In this document: positions 53,008-63,905 of the stretch, piece after piece
Layout: each line of letters opens with the position of its first letter
How positions within the stretch are numbered: the stretch's first letter is position 1
NCBI RefSeq assembly: GCF_001707825.1
Contig: NZ_LYBM01000004.1
Coordinates: 103,728-167,727 of the forward strand
From: Veronia pacifica
GTDB taxonomy: Bacteria > Pseudomonadota > Gammaproteobacteria > Enterobacterales > Vibrionaceae
Direction of reading: 5' to 3'
Length of the DNA stretch: 64,000 nucleotides
Made by a program: the position numbers and the translations under genes
Notes under the pieces: generated by a model
The model's input: the letters and a program-made list of their open reading frames with translations, nothing else
Told to the model about the DNA's origin: nothing
Databases searched by the model: none

Positions 53008-55869
53008 TTACAGAGCGGCAATGGTCGCTTTTTGTTCTTCAAGTTTAACCAGTGCTTCTTTGTAGCCGTCGAGTTTTTCGCGCTCTTTAGCAACAACTGC
53101 TTCTGGTGCTTTAGCAACAAAGCCTTGATTGTTCAGCTTGCCATCAATGCGTTTGATCTCGCCCTGAGCTTTAGCAATTTCTTTATCGAGACGCGCTAGT
53201 TCTGCATCCTTGTCGATAAGGCCAGCCATAGGGATCATCAGTTCAGATTTCTCTACCAGTGCAGTAGCACAGGCAGGTGTTTCTTCACCTGCATCCAGAA
53301 CTCGGATACTTTCCAGCTTAGCCAGTGCAATCAGAACCTGCTGGTTAGCATTCAGTCGGGCCGCATCTTTCTCGTCTGCCGCTTTCAGCATGACGTCCAG
53401 TGGTTTGCTCGGCGCGATATCGTACTCTGCACGCAGGTTACGGATTGAGGTGATGAAGCTCTTCACCCACTCGATATCCGCTAAAGCGTCAGCATCAAAC
53501 TGGCTGTCATCGTACTGAGGAAGTTCCTGCAGCATGATGGTATCGCCCTCTACACCCTCAACCATTGGCTTAACGCTCTGCCAGATGGATTCAGTGATGT
53601 ATGGAATCACCGGATGTGCAAGACGCAGTGTTTTCTCCAGCACAGTGATCAGGGTACGGCGGGTACCGCGTTGTTGCGCTTCAGTGCCTTTCCAAAGAAC
53701 AGGCTTGGTCAGCTCCAGGTACCAGTCACAGAATTGGTTCCAGATGAACTCATACAGCGTGTTGGCTGCCATATCGAGACGGAAGTTGCTGATGTGGCCA
53801 TTGAAGTCTTTCGCTGCCAGCTGGAACTGAGATTCAATCCACTTATCTGCCAGTGAGTATTCCACGTTGCTGCCTGCGGCAAAACCACAGTCCTGATCTT
53901 CGGTATTCATCAGCACATAGCGGCTGGCATTCCACAGCTTGTTACAGAAGTTGCGGTAACCCTCAAGACGCTTCATGTCCCAATTGATATCACGACCCGT
54001 CGATGCCATCGCCGCAAGGGTGAAACGCAGGGCATCGGTGCCATAAGGTTCAATGCCGTTCTCGAAGGCTTTACGGGTGTTCTTCTCAATCTTCTGCGCC
54101 AACTTAGGCTGCATCATGTTGCCAGTACGTTTGGCTACCAAAGACTCAAGATCGATACCATCAATCATGTCAATCGGGTCCAGGACGTTCCCTTTCGACT
54201 TCGACATTTTGTCGCCGTTTTCATCGCGGATCAGACCGGTCACGTAAACGGTTTTGAATGGTACCTGTGGTTTGCCATCCTCATCTTTGATGAAGTGCAT
54301 GGTCATCATGATCATCCGGGCAACCCAGAAGAAGATGATATCAAAACCGGTGACCAGGGTATCTGATGGATGGAAAACTTTCAGTGCATCGGTCTGCTCA
54401 GGCCAGCCTTGCGTGCCAAAGGTCCATAGCGCAGAAGAGAACCAGGTATCCAGTACATCATTGTCCTGACGAAGAACAACAACAGGTGCCAGATTATTTT
54501 TCTCACGCACTTCTTCTTCAGTACGGCCGACATAGACGTTACCGTCGTTGTCGTACCAAGCCGGGATACGGTGACCCCACCAGAGCTGACGTGAGATACA
54601 CCAGTCCTGAACATCACGCATCCAGGAGAAGTACATGTTTTCGTACTGCTTAGGAACGAACTTGATATCACCGTTTTCAACGGCTTCGATAGCAGGCTGT
54701 GCCAGCGGCGCAGTGCGAACGTACCATTGGTCAGTCAGCATAGGCTCGATGACTACACCACCACGGTCGCCGATTGGCAGAGTCAGATCGTGATCTTTGA
54801 TCTCGTCCAACAGGCCGAGTGCTTCGAATTCAGCGACGATGGCTTTACGGGCGGCATAACGCTCCATGCCATGATACTTTTCAGGCAGTTCGGCACTGTA
54901 AACATCGCTTGGTTCACCGTTGGTGGTGAAGACTTCAGCGCGGTCACGTATGTCAGCGGTGAAGGTCAGAATATTGATCATTGGCAGGCTGTGACGCTTA
55001 CCGACTTCATAGTCATTGAAGTCGTGAGCGGGGGTGATCTTCACACAACCTGTGCCTTTTTCCATGTCAGCATGCTCGTCGCCCACGATAGGAATACGAC
55101 GGTCTACGATCGGTAGGATGATCTCTTTGCCAATCAGATCTTTGTAGCGAGGATCTTCAGGGTTAACGGCAACACCTGTGTCACCCAGCATGGTTTCCGG
55201 GCGGGTGGTGGCGACGATAATATGGTCGTTACCTTCAGCAGTCTTTACACCATCTGCCAGTGGGTAACGGAAGTGCCACATGTGGCCTTTTTTGTCCTGA
55301 TTCTCCACCTCGACGTCAGAGATAGCTGTCTGCAGTTTAGGATCCCAGTTCACCAGACGTTTGCCGCGATAAATCAGGTCTTCTTCAAACAAACGAACAA
55401 AGACTTCCTGAACGGCATTTGACAGGCCGTCATCCATGGTGAAACGTTCACGATCCCAGTCAACAGAAGCCCCCAGACGACGCAGCTGTTTGGTGATAGT
55501 GCCGCCAGACTGGCCTTTCCATTCCCAGATCTTGTCGATGAAGGCATCGCGACCATAATCGTGTTTGGTCTTACCTTCTTCTGCCGCTATCTTGCGCTCA
55601 ACAACCATTTGCGTTGCGATACCAGCGTGGTCAGTACCGACTTGCCACAAGGTGTTTTTGCCTTTCATGCGTTCACAGCGGATCAGGGTATCCATAATGG
55701 TATCTTGAAACGCGTGGCCCATGTGAAGGCTACCGGTGACGTTTGGCGGTGGGATCATAATGCTGTAAGCATCTTTAGATGTATCACCATGAGGCTTGAA
55801 GTAACCGGCCTCTTCCCAGCGCTGGTACAGCGCTTTTTCGATTGATGTTGGATTGTATGTCTTTTCCAT
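53008..55869 (-). CDS. valS: Valyl-tRNA synthetase
   Basis: 953 residues. Class I signatures [13 protein letters not shown] (HIGH type, about 37-49) and K-M-S-K-S (about 552). Connective editing domain with [11 protein letters not shown] (about 220-230), W-D-M-K anticodon-binding part, and the C-terminal coiled coil A-x-L-x-K-E-I-A-K (about 885-950). It charges tRNA-Val and clears mis-made Thr-tRNA-Val. Cotranscribed after holC (15 bases). Confidence 0.97.
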   Translation of the reverse strand: MEKTYNPTSIEKALYQRWEEAGYFKPHGDTSKDAYSIMIPPPNVTGSLHMGHAFQDTIMDTLIRCERMKGKNTLWQVGTDHAGIATQMVVERKIAAEEGKTKHDYGRDAFIDKIWEWKGQSGGTITKQLRRLGASVDWDRERFTMDDGLSNAVQEVFVRLFEEDLIYRGKRLVNWDPKLQTAISDVEVENQDKKGHMWHFRYPLADGVKTAEGNDHIIVATTRPETMLGDTGVAVNPEDPRYKDLIGKEIILPIVDRRIPIVGDEHADMEKGTGCVKITPAHDFNDYEVGKRHSLPMINILTFTADIRDRAEVFTTNGEPSDVYSAELPEKYHGMERYAARKAIVAEFEALGLLDEIKDHDLTLPIGDRGGVVIEPMLTDQWYVRTAPLAQPAIEAVENGDIKFVPKQYENMYFSWMRDVQDWCISRQLWWGHRIPAWYDNDGNVYVGRTEEEVREKNNLAPVVVLRQDNDVLDTWFSSALWTFGTQGWPEQTDALKVFHPSDTLVTGFDIIFFWVARMIMMTMHFIKDEDGKPQVPFKTVYVTGLIRDENGDKMSKSKGNVLDPIDMIDGIDLESLVAKRTGNMMQPKLAQKIEKNTRKAFENGIEPYGTDALRFTLAAMASTGRDINWDMKRLEGYRNFCNKLWNASRYVLMNTEDQDCGFAAGSNVEYSLADKWIESQFQLAAKDFNGHISNFRLDMAANTLYEFIWNQFCDWYLELTKPVLWKGTEAQQRGTRRTLITVLEKTLRLAHPVIPYITESIWQSVKPMVEGVEGDTIMLQELPQYDDSQFDADALADIEWVKSFITSIRNLRAEYDIAPSKPLDVMLKAADEKDAARLNANQQVLIALAKLESIRVLDAGEETPACATALVEKSELMIPMAGLIDKDAELARLDKEIAKAQGEIKRIDGKLNNQGFVAKAPEAVVAKEREKLDGYKEALVKLEEQKATIAAL

Positions 55870-55884
55870 AGCGCTCTTGATGGA

Positions 55885-56343
55885 TCAGTTTGAGTTAGGA
55901 GATTCGTTGACAGCCAGCGTCTGCATTTGACGGCCAGCCATACGATAAATTTTGTAGCGTTCTCGCGCCTGCTGTTTGCGGCTCTCTTCGCAAGGCACGA
56001 AGTCTACCACTTGTGCGAAGGATGGCGCAAAAGTTGCTGCATCATGAGCCAGATTGATCAGTACGCTGCGGTGACCGCTATGTCTGACATCCGGCCAGCC
56101 AATTTCGACCAGTGCCCCAGCTCTTGGCCCCTCACCAACAAGGTTGTGAGGAACAAAGTTATCTGGCTCACGTTGCCAGAGTGCCTCATCTATTTGTTCT
56201 GCCTGACACTTATCCGCTGCTGCAATATACACTTTCTGGCCTTGTTGGCAGAAATCACTGGCAAATCGACAAGTCAGCTCAATCATTTGCTGATCTGACG
56301 GCACACCATCATCGCTCAGCAGATAAAAGGTTGCCCTAGCCAT
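55885..56343 (-). CDS. holC: DNA polymerase III chi subunit
   Basis: 152 residues. M-A-R-A-T-F-Y-L-L, A-D-K-C-Q-A-E-x-I-D-E-A-L-W, the F-V-P-H-N-L motif and L-I-N-L-A-H-D-A form the HolC fold. It links the clamp loader to SSB. Its usual place is between pepA and valS, as here; 15 bases precede valS. Confidence 0.95.
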   Translation of the reverse strand: MARATFYLLSDDGVPSDQQMIELTCRFASDFCQQGQKVYIAAADKCQAEQIDEALWQREPDNFVPHNLVGEGPRAGALVEIGWPDVRHSGHRSVLINLAHDAATFAPSFAQVVDFVPCEESRKQQARERYKIYRMAGRQMQTLAVNESPNSN

Positions 56344-56416
56344 AAACTCTCCGGAATGATGCGGTTGTATATTTCATGTTCAGCTAATTCGTCATTATGC
56401 GCTGTCAGGACAAAAA

Positions 56417-56440
56417 AAAGGAGGCCTTTTGGCCTCCTTT
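56417..56440 (-). terminator. Rho-independent terminator after pepA
   Basis: Stem AAAGGAGGCC / GGCCTCCTTT with a TTTT/AAAA centre, followed by seven Ts on the minus strand; 15 bases after the pepA stop, so holC-valS needs its own promoter or readthrough. Confidence 0.88.
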
Positions 56441-56454
56441 CTTAGTGTTGGATG

Positions 56455-57963
56455 TTACTCCGCACTTTCATGGCCAGAACGGTTCAGTAAGAACTGGACA
56501 AGCATTGGGACAGGGCGTCCGGTTGCGCCTTTATTTTTGCCGCCTTGGAATGCAGTGCCTGCAATATCCAGGTGCGCCCAGTTATAGGCTTTAGCGAAGC
56601 GCGACAGGAAGCAACCTGCAGTGATAGTACCGCCACCTTTACCGCCAATGTTAGCCATATCAGCAAATGGGCTGTTAAGCTGTTCCTGATACTCTTCCGT
56701 CATTGGTAGACGCCACGCACGGTCGCTGGCTTGCTCAGAAGCATTTACCAGTTCATGTGCCAGTGGGTTGTGGTTAGACAGTAGCGCACTGATATGGAAA
56801 CTCAGTGCCATAATGCAGGCACCTGTAAGGGTTGCTACATCTACTACGCATTCTGGTTCGTAACGCTCAACATAGGTCAGCGCATCGCAAAGTACCAAAC
56901 GGCCCTCTGCATCAGTATTCAACACTTCAACAGTCTGACCTGACATAGTCGTCAGAATATCACCCGGACGATATGCATTGCCGCCCGGCATGTTTTCACA
57001 GCCCGCCAGAACACCGACAACGTTGATTGGCAGATCAAGTTCTGCCAGTGAACGCATGGTTCCGTATACAGATGCAGCACCGCACATGTCATACTTCATT
57101 TCGTCCATGGCTGCGGCCGGTTTCAGTGAGATACCGCCAGCATCAAAGGTCAGGCCCTTGCCCACCAGAACAATTGGTTTGGCATCAGGATCTGGGTTGC
57201 CCTTGTACTCCATGATCGACATCATAGATTCGTTTTTCGAGCCACGGCCAACCGCCAGGTATGATGTCATACCCAGTTCTTGCATTTCCTGTTCACCGAT
57301 AATTTTGGTGGTCACTTTTTCAAAGTCATCAGCAAGGCGACGAGCCTGAGAAGCGAGGTATGCAGGGTTTGCAACGTTTGGTGGCATATTGCCCAGGTCT
57401 TTACAGGCTTTAACACCGGATGAGATACCCAGACCGTGAGCGATTGCACGCTCACCAAGGTTCAGCTCACGGCGAGTGGGTACATTGAATACCAGTTTAC
57501 GCAGTGGACGTCGTGTTTCAGGTTTAACGCTCTTGAACTGGTTAAAGGTGTAGAGACCGTCGTTGGTACTTTCTACAGCCTGACGCACTTTCCAGTAAGT
57601 GTCGCGACCTTTCACATGCAGTTCGGTCAGGAAACAGACCGCTTCCATCGAACCCGTTTCATTCAGGGTGTTGATGGTGTTTTTGATAATTTCCTTGTAC
57701 TGGCGCTCACCCAGTTCACGTTCTTTACCACAACCTACTAAAAGAACGCGCTCTGACAATACGTTTGGTACATGGTGAAGCAGTAACATTTGGCCCGGTT
57801 TCCCTTCGAGATCACCGCGGCGTAATAGGCTACTAATATATCCGTCACTGATTTTGTCGAGTTGCTCCGCGACAGGTGAGAGACGTCGTGGTTCAAAAAC
57901 GCCTACCACGATACACGCACTGCGCTGTTTTTCGGGGCTCCCGCTTTTTACACTGAACTCCAT
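56455..57963 (-). CDS. pepA: Cytosol (leucyl) aminopeptidase A
   Basis: 502 residues. M17 family: N-terminal alpha/beta domain (1-170), and the catalytic C-terminal domain with [18 protein letters not shown] and N-T-D-A-E-G-R-L (about 346-353) that hold the two zinc ligands and catalytic Arg. Hexameric peptidase; in E. coli it also binds DNA for Xer recombination and controls carAB. Divergent from lptF, a conserved arrangement. Confidence 0.97.
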   Translation of the reverse strand: MEFSVKSGSPEKQRSACIVVGVFEPRRLSPVAEQLDKISDGYISSLLRRGDLEGKPGQMLLLHHVPNVLSERVLLVGCGKERELGERQYKEIIKNTINTLNETGSMEAVCFLTELHVKGRDTYWKVRQAVESTNDGLYTFNQFKSVKPETRRPLRKLVFNVPTRRELNLGERAIAHGLGISSGVKACKDLGNMPPNVANPAYLASQARRLADDFEKVTTKIIGEQEMQELGMTSYLAVGRGSKNESMMSIMEYKGNPDPDAKPIVLVGKGLTFDAGGISLKPAAAMDEMKYDMCGAASVYGTMRSLAELDLPINVVGVLAGCENMPGGNAYRPGDILTTMSGQTVEVLNTDAEGRLVLCDALTYVERYEPECVVDVATLTGACIMALSFHISALLSNHNPLAHELVNASEQASDRAWRLPMTEEYQEQLNSPFADMANIGGKGGGTITAGCFLSRFAKAYNWAHLDIAGTAFQGGKNKGATGRPVPMLVQFLLNRSGHESAE

Positions 57964-58155
57964 GCGTACTCCTACATCCTAAAGACAATTGAGGTCAAAT
58001 GTTGGATAATGCCGGTTTCGATTGCTCCCCACTTTTTTCTTGTGGGGCGGCCCGTAAAAGCGGTTAACATTTGACCGAAAGATTAAAAAACAACTAATTT
58101 ACCGAAAAACTATAGTTATTCGAGTAAAAAAACAAGTTTTCTAAAGGTAGATCGC

Positions 58156-59256
58156 GTGATTATCGTTCGGTATCTGATCCGAGAAACAGTTAAAACACAA
58201 TTTGCGGTGTTGTTCATATTATTTTTGGTATTTTTTAGCCAAAAATTCATCCGCCTTTTAGCAGATGCTACGGACGGCTCCATCCCTAGTAGTGAGGTCA
58301 TGACGTTGGTAGCGCTTTATCTACCATATATGACTATGCTGATGCTTCCATTAAGTTTATTCATCGGTATCTTGCTGACGTTTGGTCGGCTATACGCTGA
58401 AAGCGAAATTACCGTGATGAATGCGACGGGCATAGGCAATAAATTCCTCGTACGTGCAGCCTTGTATCTAGCACTGATAACGGGGGCGATTGCTGCTTTT
58501 AATGCTCTGTGGCTGGTGCCATGGGCAGCAAATAAAGAGGCCAGCGTTTATGAAAATCTGGATGCAGATTCAGGCATTAAGCTGTTAGTGAAAGGCCAGA
58601 TACAGCAAACGCCTGATGGACTGGGTGTCGTGTACGTCAATGACATTCAGGATAAAGGGAAAGTGCTGAAAGATGTGTTTATTGCACAGCCTGTTGCCAA
58701 AGGGTCACTCCAACCTACCGTTGCCGTGGCGAAAAACGGTATTGTTTCCGAGTTGCCAGACGGTCGTCAGGTGCTTGAGTTGTCTGATGGCGAGCGTTTT
58801 GAAGGTATCCCAACCCGGCTCGATTACTCAATCACTGATTTTGACATCTATCAGGTGTTAATCGGTCAGCGCAAAGTAGACAAACGAAGCCGCGGATGGG
58901 ACGCGATCCCAACCATGGAACTCTTGGGTAAGTCGTCGATACGAGCGCAGTCAGAACTTCAGTGGCGTATCTCTTTAGTTCTGTGTGTTCCTCTTATGAC
59001 CATGCTGGTTGTACCACTCTCGGCTGTTAACCCAAGGCAAGGGCGTTTCGCTAAGCTGTTTCCTGCCATTCTCATCTACCTTACCTACTTTCTATCGCTC
59101 AGTGCCTCACGCTCCGCGATGGATGATGGAAATTTACCTCCTGAAGTCGGTTTGTGGATGGTAAATATTTTGGCGTTACTCGTTGCCTGCATATTGATTA
59201 GCTGGGATAGCCTGCCAATGCGAAAACTGAAAGATAAACTCCGGAGAGTGGGCTGA
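58156..59256 (+). CDS. lptF: LPS export permease LptF
   Basis: 366 residues from a GTG start. Three N-terminal helices, a periplasmic beta-jellyroll (about 130-270) and three C-terminal helices; I-V-R-Y-L-I-R-E-T near the start is typical. With LptG and LptB it forms the inner-membrane ABC transporter that pulls LPS out of the membrane. TGATG overlap with lptG. Confidence 0.94.
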   Translation: MIIVRYLIRETVKTQFAVLFILFLVFFSQKFIRLLADATDGSIPSSEVMTLVALYLPYMTMLMLPLSLFIGILLTFGRLYAESEITVMNATGIGNKFLVRAALYLALITGAIAAFNALWLVPWAANKEASVYENLDADSGIKLLVKGQIQQTPDGLGVVYVNDIQDKGKVLKDVFIAQPVAKGSLQPTVAVAKNGIVSELPDGRQVLELSDGERFEGIPTRLDYSITDFDIYQVLIGQRKVDKRSRGWDAIPTMELLGKSSIRAQSELQWRISLVLCVPLMTMLVVPLSAVNPRQGRFAKLFPAILIYLTYFLSLSASRSAMDDGNLPPEVGLWMVNILALLVACILISWDSLPMRKLKDKLRRVG

Positions 59257-60329
59257 TGCTTAAGATATTAGATGTCTATATTGGCCGAACTATCATTGCC
59301 ACAACGTCTCTGGTACTCGGCACCTTGGTTGGTCTTTCTGCAATCATCAAATATGTCGATCAGCTGAGAGGGGTAGGTATTGGCTCCTATGATTTCGTTA
59401 CGGCTTTGCAATTTGTCCTGCTGAGTATGCCAAGAGATATCGAGCTCTTTTTCCCGATGGCGGTGTTACTCGGTGCACTGATTGGCCTTGGAGCACTGGC
59501 TTCCAGTTCTGAACTCGTGGTGATGCAGGCAGCGGGCTATTCGAAAATGAATATTGGGGTTTCGGTGTTAAAAACAGCGATTCCTCTCATGTTCTTGGTA
59601 ACACTACTTGGTCAGTGGGGCGCACCGGAAGCACAAAAAGCGGCGCGTGAACTGAGAACATTTGCTCAGTACAGTGGCAGGGTAATGTCTGTGCAACAGG
59701 GCGTTTGGGCAAAAGATGGTAAAGACTTCATCTACATGGCCAAAGCGGAGCAGCAAAAGACGCTCAAAGGTGTCAATATTTGGCGCTTTGACGACGAGCA
59801 ATCGCTGAAGCAGCAAATTTTTGCTGAACGTGGTGACTTTGACAGCGATAACTCCTGGCATCTGTATAAGGTGACCATCACCAACTTTGCAGGTGAAAAA
59901 GAAATCAGCAAACAGCAGATCCCCATGTATAAATGGCAGACAACGCTGACACCAGAAAAGCTTTCTGTGGTTGAGGTGAAACCGGAAGAAATGTCGCTAA
60001 GTGGCATATATGATTTTGTCAGTTACCTCAAAGACTCCGAGCAGGACGCTTCCCGCTATGAGCTGGCTCTGTGGCGTAAATTACTTCAGCCATTTACCAT
60101 CGCTATCATGATGCTGATGGCGCTGAGCTTTGTCTTCGGTCCGCTCCGCTCTGTCACAATGGGAGCTAGGGTGTTATCTGGCGTGTTGTTTGGCTTTGGC
60201 TTTTACATTGCCAACGAAGTCTTTGGGCCAATGATTATGGTCTATCAAATGCCACCTGTTATTGGTGCTGCTGCGCCTAGTCTGGTGTTTTTGTTGGTCA
60301 CTGTCTACTTGCTTAATCGAAAGCTCTAA
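59256..60329 (+). CDS. lptG: LPS export permease LptG
   Basis: 357 residues, same six-helix plus jellyroll plan as LptF (L-D-x-Y-I-G-R-T-I start, central W-R-F-D periplasmic part, and G-P-L-R-S in the fifth helix region). Overlaps lptF by one base, giving balanced synthesis of the heterodimer. Followed by a large imperfect hairpin. Confidence 0.94.
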   Translation: MLKILDVYIGRTIIATTSLVLGTLVGLSAIIKYVDQLRGVGIGSYDFVTALQFVLLSMPRDIELFFPMAVLLGALIGLGALASSSELVVMQAAGYSKMNIGVSVLKTAIPLMFLVTLLGQWGAPEAQKAARELRTFAQYSGRVMSVQQGVWAKDGKDFIYMAKAEQQKTLKGVNIWRFDDEQSLKQQIFAERGDFDSDNSWHLYKVTITNFAGEKEISKQQIPMYKWQTTLTPEKLSVVEVKPEEMSLSGIYDFVSYLKDSEQDASRYELALWRKLLQPFTIAIMMLMALSFVFGPLRSVTMGARVLSGVLFGFGFYIANEVFGPMIMVYQMPPVIGAAAPSLVFLLVTVYLLNRKL

Positions 60330-60341
60330 TCAGCGAGACCA

Positions 60342-60404
60342 AGGTATAGAAGGGAATAGATGCTCCTTTCCTCTCAAAGGAACGTCATCTTTTCCTCTAT
60401 ACCT
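60342..60404. terminator. Large hairpin between lptG and the RDD gene
   Basis: Outer arms AGGTATAG / CTATACCT, partly paired AGGGAATAGATG / CATCTTTTCC and an inner TCCTTT / AAAGGA hairpin. It overlaps the last codons of the RDD gene. Probable bidirectional stop; no clean T-run. Confidence 0.5.
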
Positions 60405-60876
60405 GATTGAGTTTTATGGTCTGGCATTTTGCCATCATGTCTTGCAATGATTGGTTGTTACTATCAATAAGTACAACCAGATTGCCTAGCCCAAATGCTG
60501 ACGTTGCCATTCTAACAAGCGCCTGAGAGAAGGTTATTCTCGTCCCATCTACATTCTGTATCCGCAATTTCCACGCTCTCATGCCCAGAGTCTGCCCACC
60601 CTTAGACCAGAAATAGCCAAAAAACATAACGGCGACCAGAGCAATATAAGCAGTGAAAAGTGGGCTTGCTACAGGATGGCGTGAAAGAAAGTCACTGGCA
60701 TCAATATACTCTTCCAAAGATACCCCTAATGAAAAAGCAATGGCGAAGCCTGACATAACCAGCGCAACCGCAAGCATTTCCACTGCGGTCAGTACCAGGA
60801 CATCGTAAATCCATGCTGCAAGACGGCGAAAAAAGCCTGCCCCCATGGGTATATCAATGACTGTTTGCTCCGACAT
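60397..60876 (-). CDS. RDD-family membrane protein
   Basis: 159 residues. R-R-L-A-A-W-I-Y-D (the R..D..D type opening, about 18-26) with three to four membrane helices, and G-G-Q-T-L-G-M-R-A-W-K-L-R-I (about 100-113), the second RDD signature. The family is of uncertain function, with proposed transport roles. Stands beside tRNA-Leu and converges on lptG. Confidence 0.88.
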   Translation of the reverse strand: MSEQTVIDIPMGAGFFRRLAAWIYDVLVLTAVEMLAVALVMSGFAIAFSLGVSLEEYIDASDFLSRHPVASPLFTAYIALVAVMFFGYFWSKGGQTLGMRAWKLRIQNVDGTRITFSQALVRMATSAFGLGNLVVLIDSNNQSLQDMMAKCQTIKLNQV

Positions 60877-61017
60877 AGCTTCACCTTTACTGACTATTTT
60901 TAATCAAGTCTATCAGTCCTGATACGTTGGTAACATCGTTGAAGGCTTTGTTCTGACTATAAATTAGTCGCGATGATGAAAAAAGAATCACTTAAAACCT
61001 TTTTTCAAATTATGGGC

Positions 61018-61045
61018 TTGTGTTGAATCTAAGCATGGGTATAAT
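61018..61045 (+). promoter_or_regulatory. Promoter of tRNA-Leu
   Basis: TTGTGT (-35), 16-base spacer, TATAAT (-10), 11 bases before the tRNA 5' end. Confidence 0.65.
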
Positions 61046-61056
61046 TGCTCGCACTT

Positions 61057-61141
61057 GCCCGAGTGGTGAAATTGGTATACACGACGGATTCAAAATCCGT
61101 TTCCTTCGGGAGTGTCGGTTCAAGTCCGACCTCGGGCACCA
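61057..61141 (+). tRNA. tRNA-Leu, anticodon CAA
   Basis: 85 nt with encoded CCA. Acceptor GCCCGAG pairs with CTCGGGC; anticodon stem ACGGA/TCCGT with loop TTCAAAA (anticodon CAA, reads UUG); long variable arm TTCCTTCGGGAGT typical of type II leucine tRNAs; T-arm GGTTCAAGTCC. Single gene with its own promoter and terminator. Confidence 0.96.
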
Positions 61142-61153
61142 AAATTAAAAACA

Positions 61154-61184
61154 AAAAAGCCTCAGCGAAAGCTGGGGCTTTTTT
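61154..61184 (+). terminator. Rho-independent terminator after tRNA-Leu
   Basis: Stem AAAAGCCTCAGC / GCTGGGGCTTTT (one wobble) with GAAA loop and T-run. Confidence 0.88.
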
Positions 61185-61357
61185 GTATCTGCGTCAACCC
61201 ATGCGGTTAAAAAAATATTCGGTTTGTTTTCTGTATCTTGAAAAAGGGAAGGCAAACGACGCCCTCCATGTCTGCAATTTATATAGCAGGATGCCTGACA
61301 TCCCAATACTTTTTAAAATTAAGCATTGATTGTTAGGCATCTAAGCGCTGTAAATTT

Positions 61358-63412
61358 TCAGACTATTTCAGTCTCTTTATTTGCAGCAGAAACAGAGCGG
61401 TATTTGTTCTTACCTTCTTGTTTTGCTTTATAAAGTTCAACGTCTGCACGATGTAGAATAGATGGCCAATCAGATGCCAGTTTACTCACAGGGATATGGT
61501 TAACGGCTCCCATTGTGAGGGTTACATTCAATGACAGGTCACCGATGATAAAAGGTGTGCTGCCTACACTTTTACAGAGGCGGTCCATCACTATATCGAT
61601 ATTTTTCGAATCTGTGTCCTGCAGTACGCAGAGAAATTCCTCTCCGCCCCATCTGACAAGAGTATCCTCTCTACGAATTGCTTTCTGAAGGCGTTTCGCG
61701 GCTTCAATGAGAACCAGATCCCCTATGTTATGGCCATAATCATCATTGAAGTGTTTGAAGTCATCCAAATCGAGAATGCCAATAGTAAAACTTAGCCCAG
61801 TCGCAAGAGGAGATGTCGTCAGCTGTTCCAGGTAATGTGAGAGGAAACGACGATTCCGAAGACCAGTCAGGCTGTCTTTGTTTGCTTCTTCGTTTAACTT
61901 TGAGTTAGACGTCAGCAGTGATTCATTCACCGCTTTCATTTTCCTCAGGCGTCTGATCTGGTTGAAAACGAAAAATAGAATTAACAGTACAACGACAACT
62001 AATACATTGTTTTGCATTTGCTCGCGTGCGAGCTTGGATGCTTTCAGCGCTCTCTCTGTCTTAAGTATCGTAATTTCTCTTTCTTTGACACCTTCGTAGT
62101 ATTCAATGCTGATCTTATCCATCTCATCCTGATGCATTGACTGCTCGTACTCGAAACGGGCATTGTAGTGCTTCTTCAAAAAGTTGTAGGCAGATTGAAT
62201 ATCACCTTTCCTCTCATAAGCATCTGATAGGCTCTTATAAATCACAGCCTGATGGCTGATATCTTTAGCCAATACCTTTTTATTGAGCAGTGTCAGGTAA
62301 AGCTCTTTCGCTTCCTCTATTTTGTTCATCGCCAGCAGTATGTCGGCCTTTGTCAGTTGGGCGCTACTGTAGTCGTAAACGAACGGTTTGAACTCTTCTG
62401 ACGAGAGTGCGTCGTTTATTGATTGATAGGCCGAATCCAGTTTTCCTTCATCCAGATAAATGGATGCCTCGACGGTCTTATAAAAGCCCTCGAAACCACT
62501 GTCACCCATCTGGTCGATGATGTCTCGTGCTTTATCTAGGTATGCCCATGCTTGTTCAAGGTTATTTCTTTTCGCTTCTACGAAAATAAGGTTGAAGTAA
62601 TGCATTACATTCGTCGACAACTCTAACGGCGAACCATCAATATTTGGATCATCCAAGCCTAGCTTTAGATAATATTCTGCGTTATCCCAGTCCTCAAAAC
62701 GGATTGCTAGCATTGCCTTCAATCCTTGAATAATGGACTTAACGCCGGGCTCCGGCAGCCTTCTCTCATAGTTTTCAGCTTTTGAGAGATAGTATTTAGC
62801 AGTAGCCAGTTTCTGGTTTTGTAGATGGACTGTGGTGAAATTGATATTAATTGTCATCAACGCATGAAGATCGTTAGACTCCTCGGCATAGGGAAGTGCC
62901 TCATTAAGATTCTTCTGAGCAAGATCGTATTGGCCCAGTCGCAGGTTGTCGTAGCTTTTATGTGTTAGCACTCTCGCGCACAACCACTTTTGATCACTGG
63001 ACTGGCAGTAGTTCCATGCTTTCTCGCGCGCCTCTTCAACACCATCTCTATCATTGCCTCGAAGAAAAGCCTCAATTTCGACCAGTAAGAAGCTGGCATA
63101 TAGAAGAGGGTTAGACTGCAAAATATTTTCTGCATCAATCTTCTCTAGTTGTCTTAACCGCTCTTCAGTGTCTAAATCAGGCGAAGTCCGGATCAGTGAA
63201 AGCTCCCGCCCAATCTCAGTGAGCTGCAGGGCCTTCTCAACGCTAAAAATTTGCTTTTTGGCATTTTCTTTGTCGTTTTCGTAGCGCTCAACCAGTGAGG
63301 GATAAAGGATAAAGCTGCCAGTGACCATACTCGCGATGATAAGGAAGTAAAAATACCAACTTGTTTTAATGTTTCTCATCCAGTCTTTTTCTCTGTCGGC
63401 AGTGAAAGGCAT
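61358..63412 (-). CDS. TPR-like repeat and membrane-anchored diguanylate cyclase (GGDEF)
   Basis: 684 residues; the next Met (residue 12, M-R-N-I-K-T-S-W) is an equally good start. A membrane helix (about 20-40), a long helical TPR-like region (about 55-440), a second helix (about 472-490), then a GGDEF domain (about 520-675) with D-x-D-x-F-K-x-x-N-D and R-W-G-G-E-E-F, the active GGEEF form; the inhibitory I-site RxxD is not obvious. It should make c-di-GMP in the cytoplasm, with the periplasmic repeats sensing a ligand or partner. Confidence 0.88.
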   Translation of the reverse strand: MPFTADREKDWMRNIKTSWYFYFLIIASMVTGSFILYPSLVERYENDKENAKKQIFSVEKALQLTEIGRELSLIRTSPDLDTEERLRQLEKIDAENILQSNPLLYASFLLVEIEAFLRGNDRDGVEEAREKAWNYCQSSDQKWLCARVLTHKSYDNLRLGQYDLAQKNLNEALPYAEESNDLHALMTININFTTVHLQNQKLATAKYYLSKAENYERRLPEPGVKSIIQGLKAMLAIRFEDWDNAEYYLKLGLDDPNIDGSPLELSTNVMHYFNLIFVEAKRNNLEQAWAYLDKARDIIDQMGDSGFEGFYKTVEASIYLDEGKLDSAYQSINDALSSEEFKPFVYDYSSAQLTKADILLAMNKIEEAKELYLTLLNKKVLAKDISHQAVIYKSLSDAYERKGDIQSAYNFLKKHYNARFEYEQSMHQDEMDKISIEYYEGVKEREITILKTERALKASKLAREQMQNNVLVVVVLLILFFVFNQIRRLRKMKAVNESLLTSNSKLNEEANKDSLTGLRNRRFLSHYLEQLTTSPLATGLSFTIGILDLDDFKHFNDDYGHNIGDLVLIEAAKRLQKAIRREDTLVRWGGEEFLCVLQDTDSKNIDIVMDRLCKSVGSTPFIIGDLSLNVTLTMGAVNHIPVSKLASDWPSILHRADVELYKAKQEGKNKYRSVSAANKETEIV

Positions 63413-63676
63413 GTAAATTGCGAGGAGCTGTGTCTGCAGAGCATTAATGAAAGGAGGAATGTTTCAGACCAGTCATAAAAGCAAGGTGCTCGGCAGGCTT
63501 TTAGTGCGCATTTGCCCATTAAGAGCAATCATAATAGGGAATGAGAGACCAATCACTATTATAAAGTAAAAAAATCGAATTCATGCAATATTGACTACAT
63601 AATGTTCATCGGAGTCGCATTATGATGTCTTTTTGACCGCTTGAACATATTGGATTGAAAAAAATCAATTTAGGGG
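63413..63676. other. Intergenic region upstream of the rRNA operon
   Basis: No gene seen. The AT-rich stretch just before P1 (AAAAAAATCAATTTA, 63657-63672) looks like an UP element for RNA polymerase alpha subunits. Confidence 0.5.
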
Positions 63677-63704
63677 TTGCCAACACGATCCATGTCTCTA
63701 TAAT
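63677..63704 (+). promoter_or_regulatory. rrn P1-type promoter
   Basis: TTGCCA (-35), 16-base spacer, TATAAT (-10), followed by the GC-rich discriminator GCCGCCTC expected of stringent, ppGpp-sensitive rRNA promoters. Confidence 0.8.
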
Positions 63705-63822
63705 GCCGCCTCGCTGACACGGGAAAGCACTGCATTATCCGAGTCAGACACCTTAATAAGGTGAGTCAACAAGACATTTTGATTGAGCAAATCAAGCCTC
63801 AGAAAAACATCAAAATTTCTTC

Positions 63823-63850
63823 TTGACTTAAACGTCGCACAGCGTAACAT
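63823..63850 (+). promoter_or_regulatory. rrn P2-type promoter
   Basis: TTGACT (-35), 16-base spacer, TAACAT (-10), about 145 bases after P1, the normal tandem arrangement. Confidence 0.65.
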
Positions 63851-63893
63851 ACGCAGCCCTGACGAGATGAAGCCAAGCGCTTAATCAGTCAAC

Positions 63894-63905
63894 GTTCTTT
63901 AACAA
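63894..63905 (+). promoter_or_regulatory. rrn leader boxA antitermination site
   Basis: GTTCTTTAACAA matches the boxA-type element of rRNA leaders (bound by NusB-NusE), followed by the typical leader sequence to the window end. The mature 16S gene starts beyond position 64000. Confidence 0.75.
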
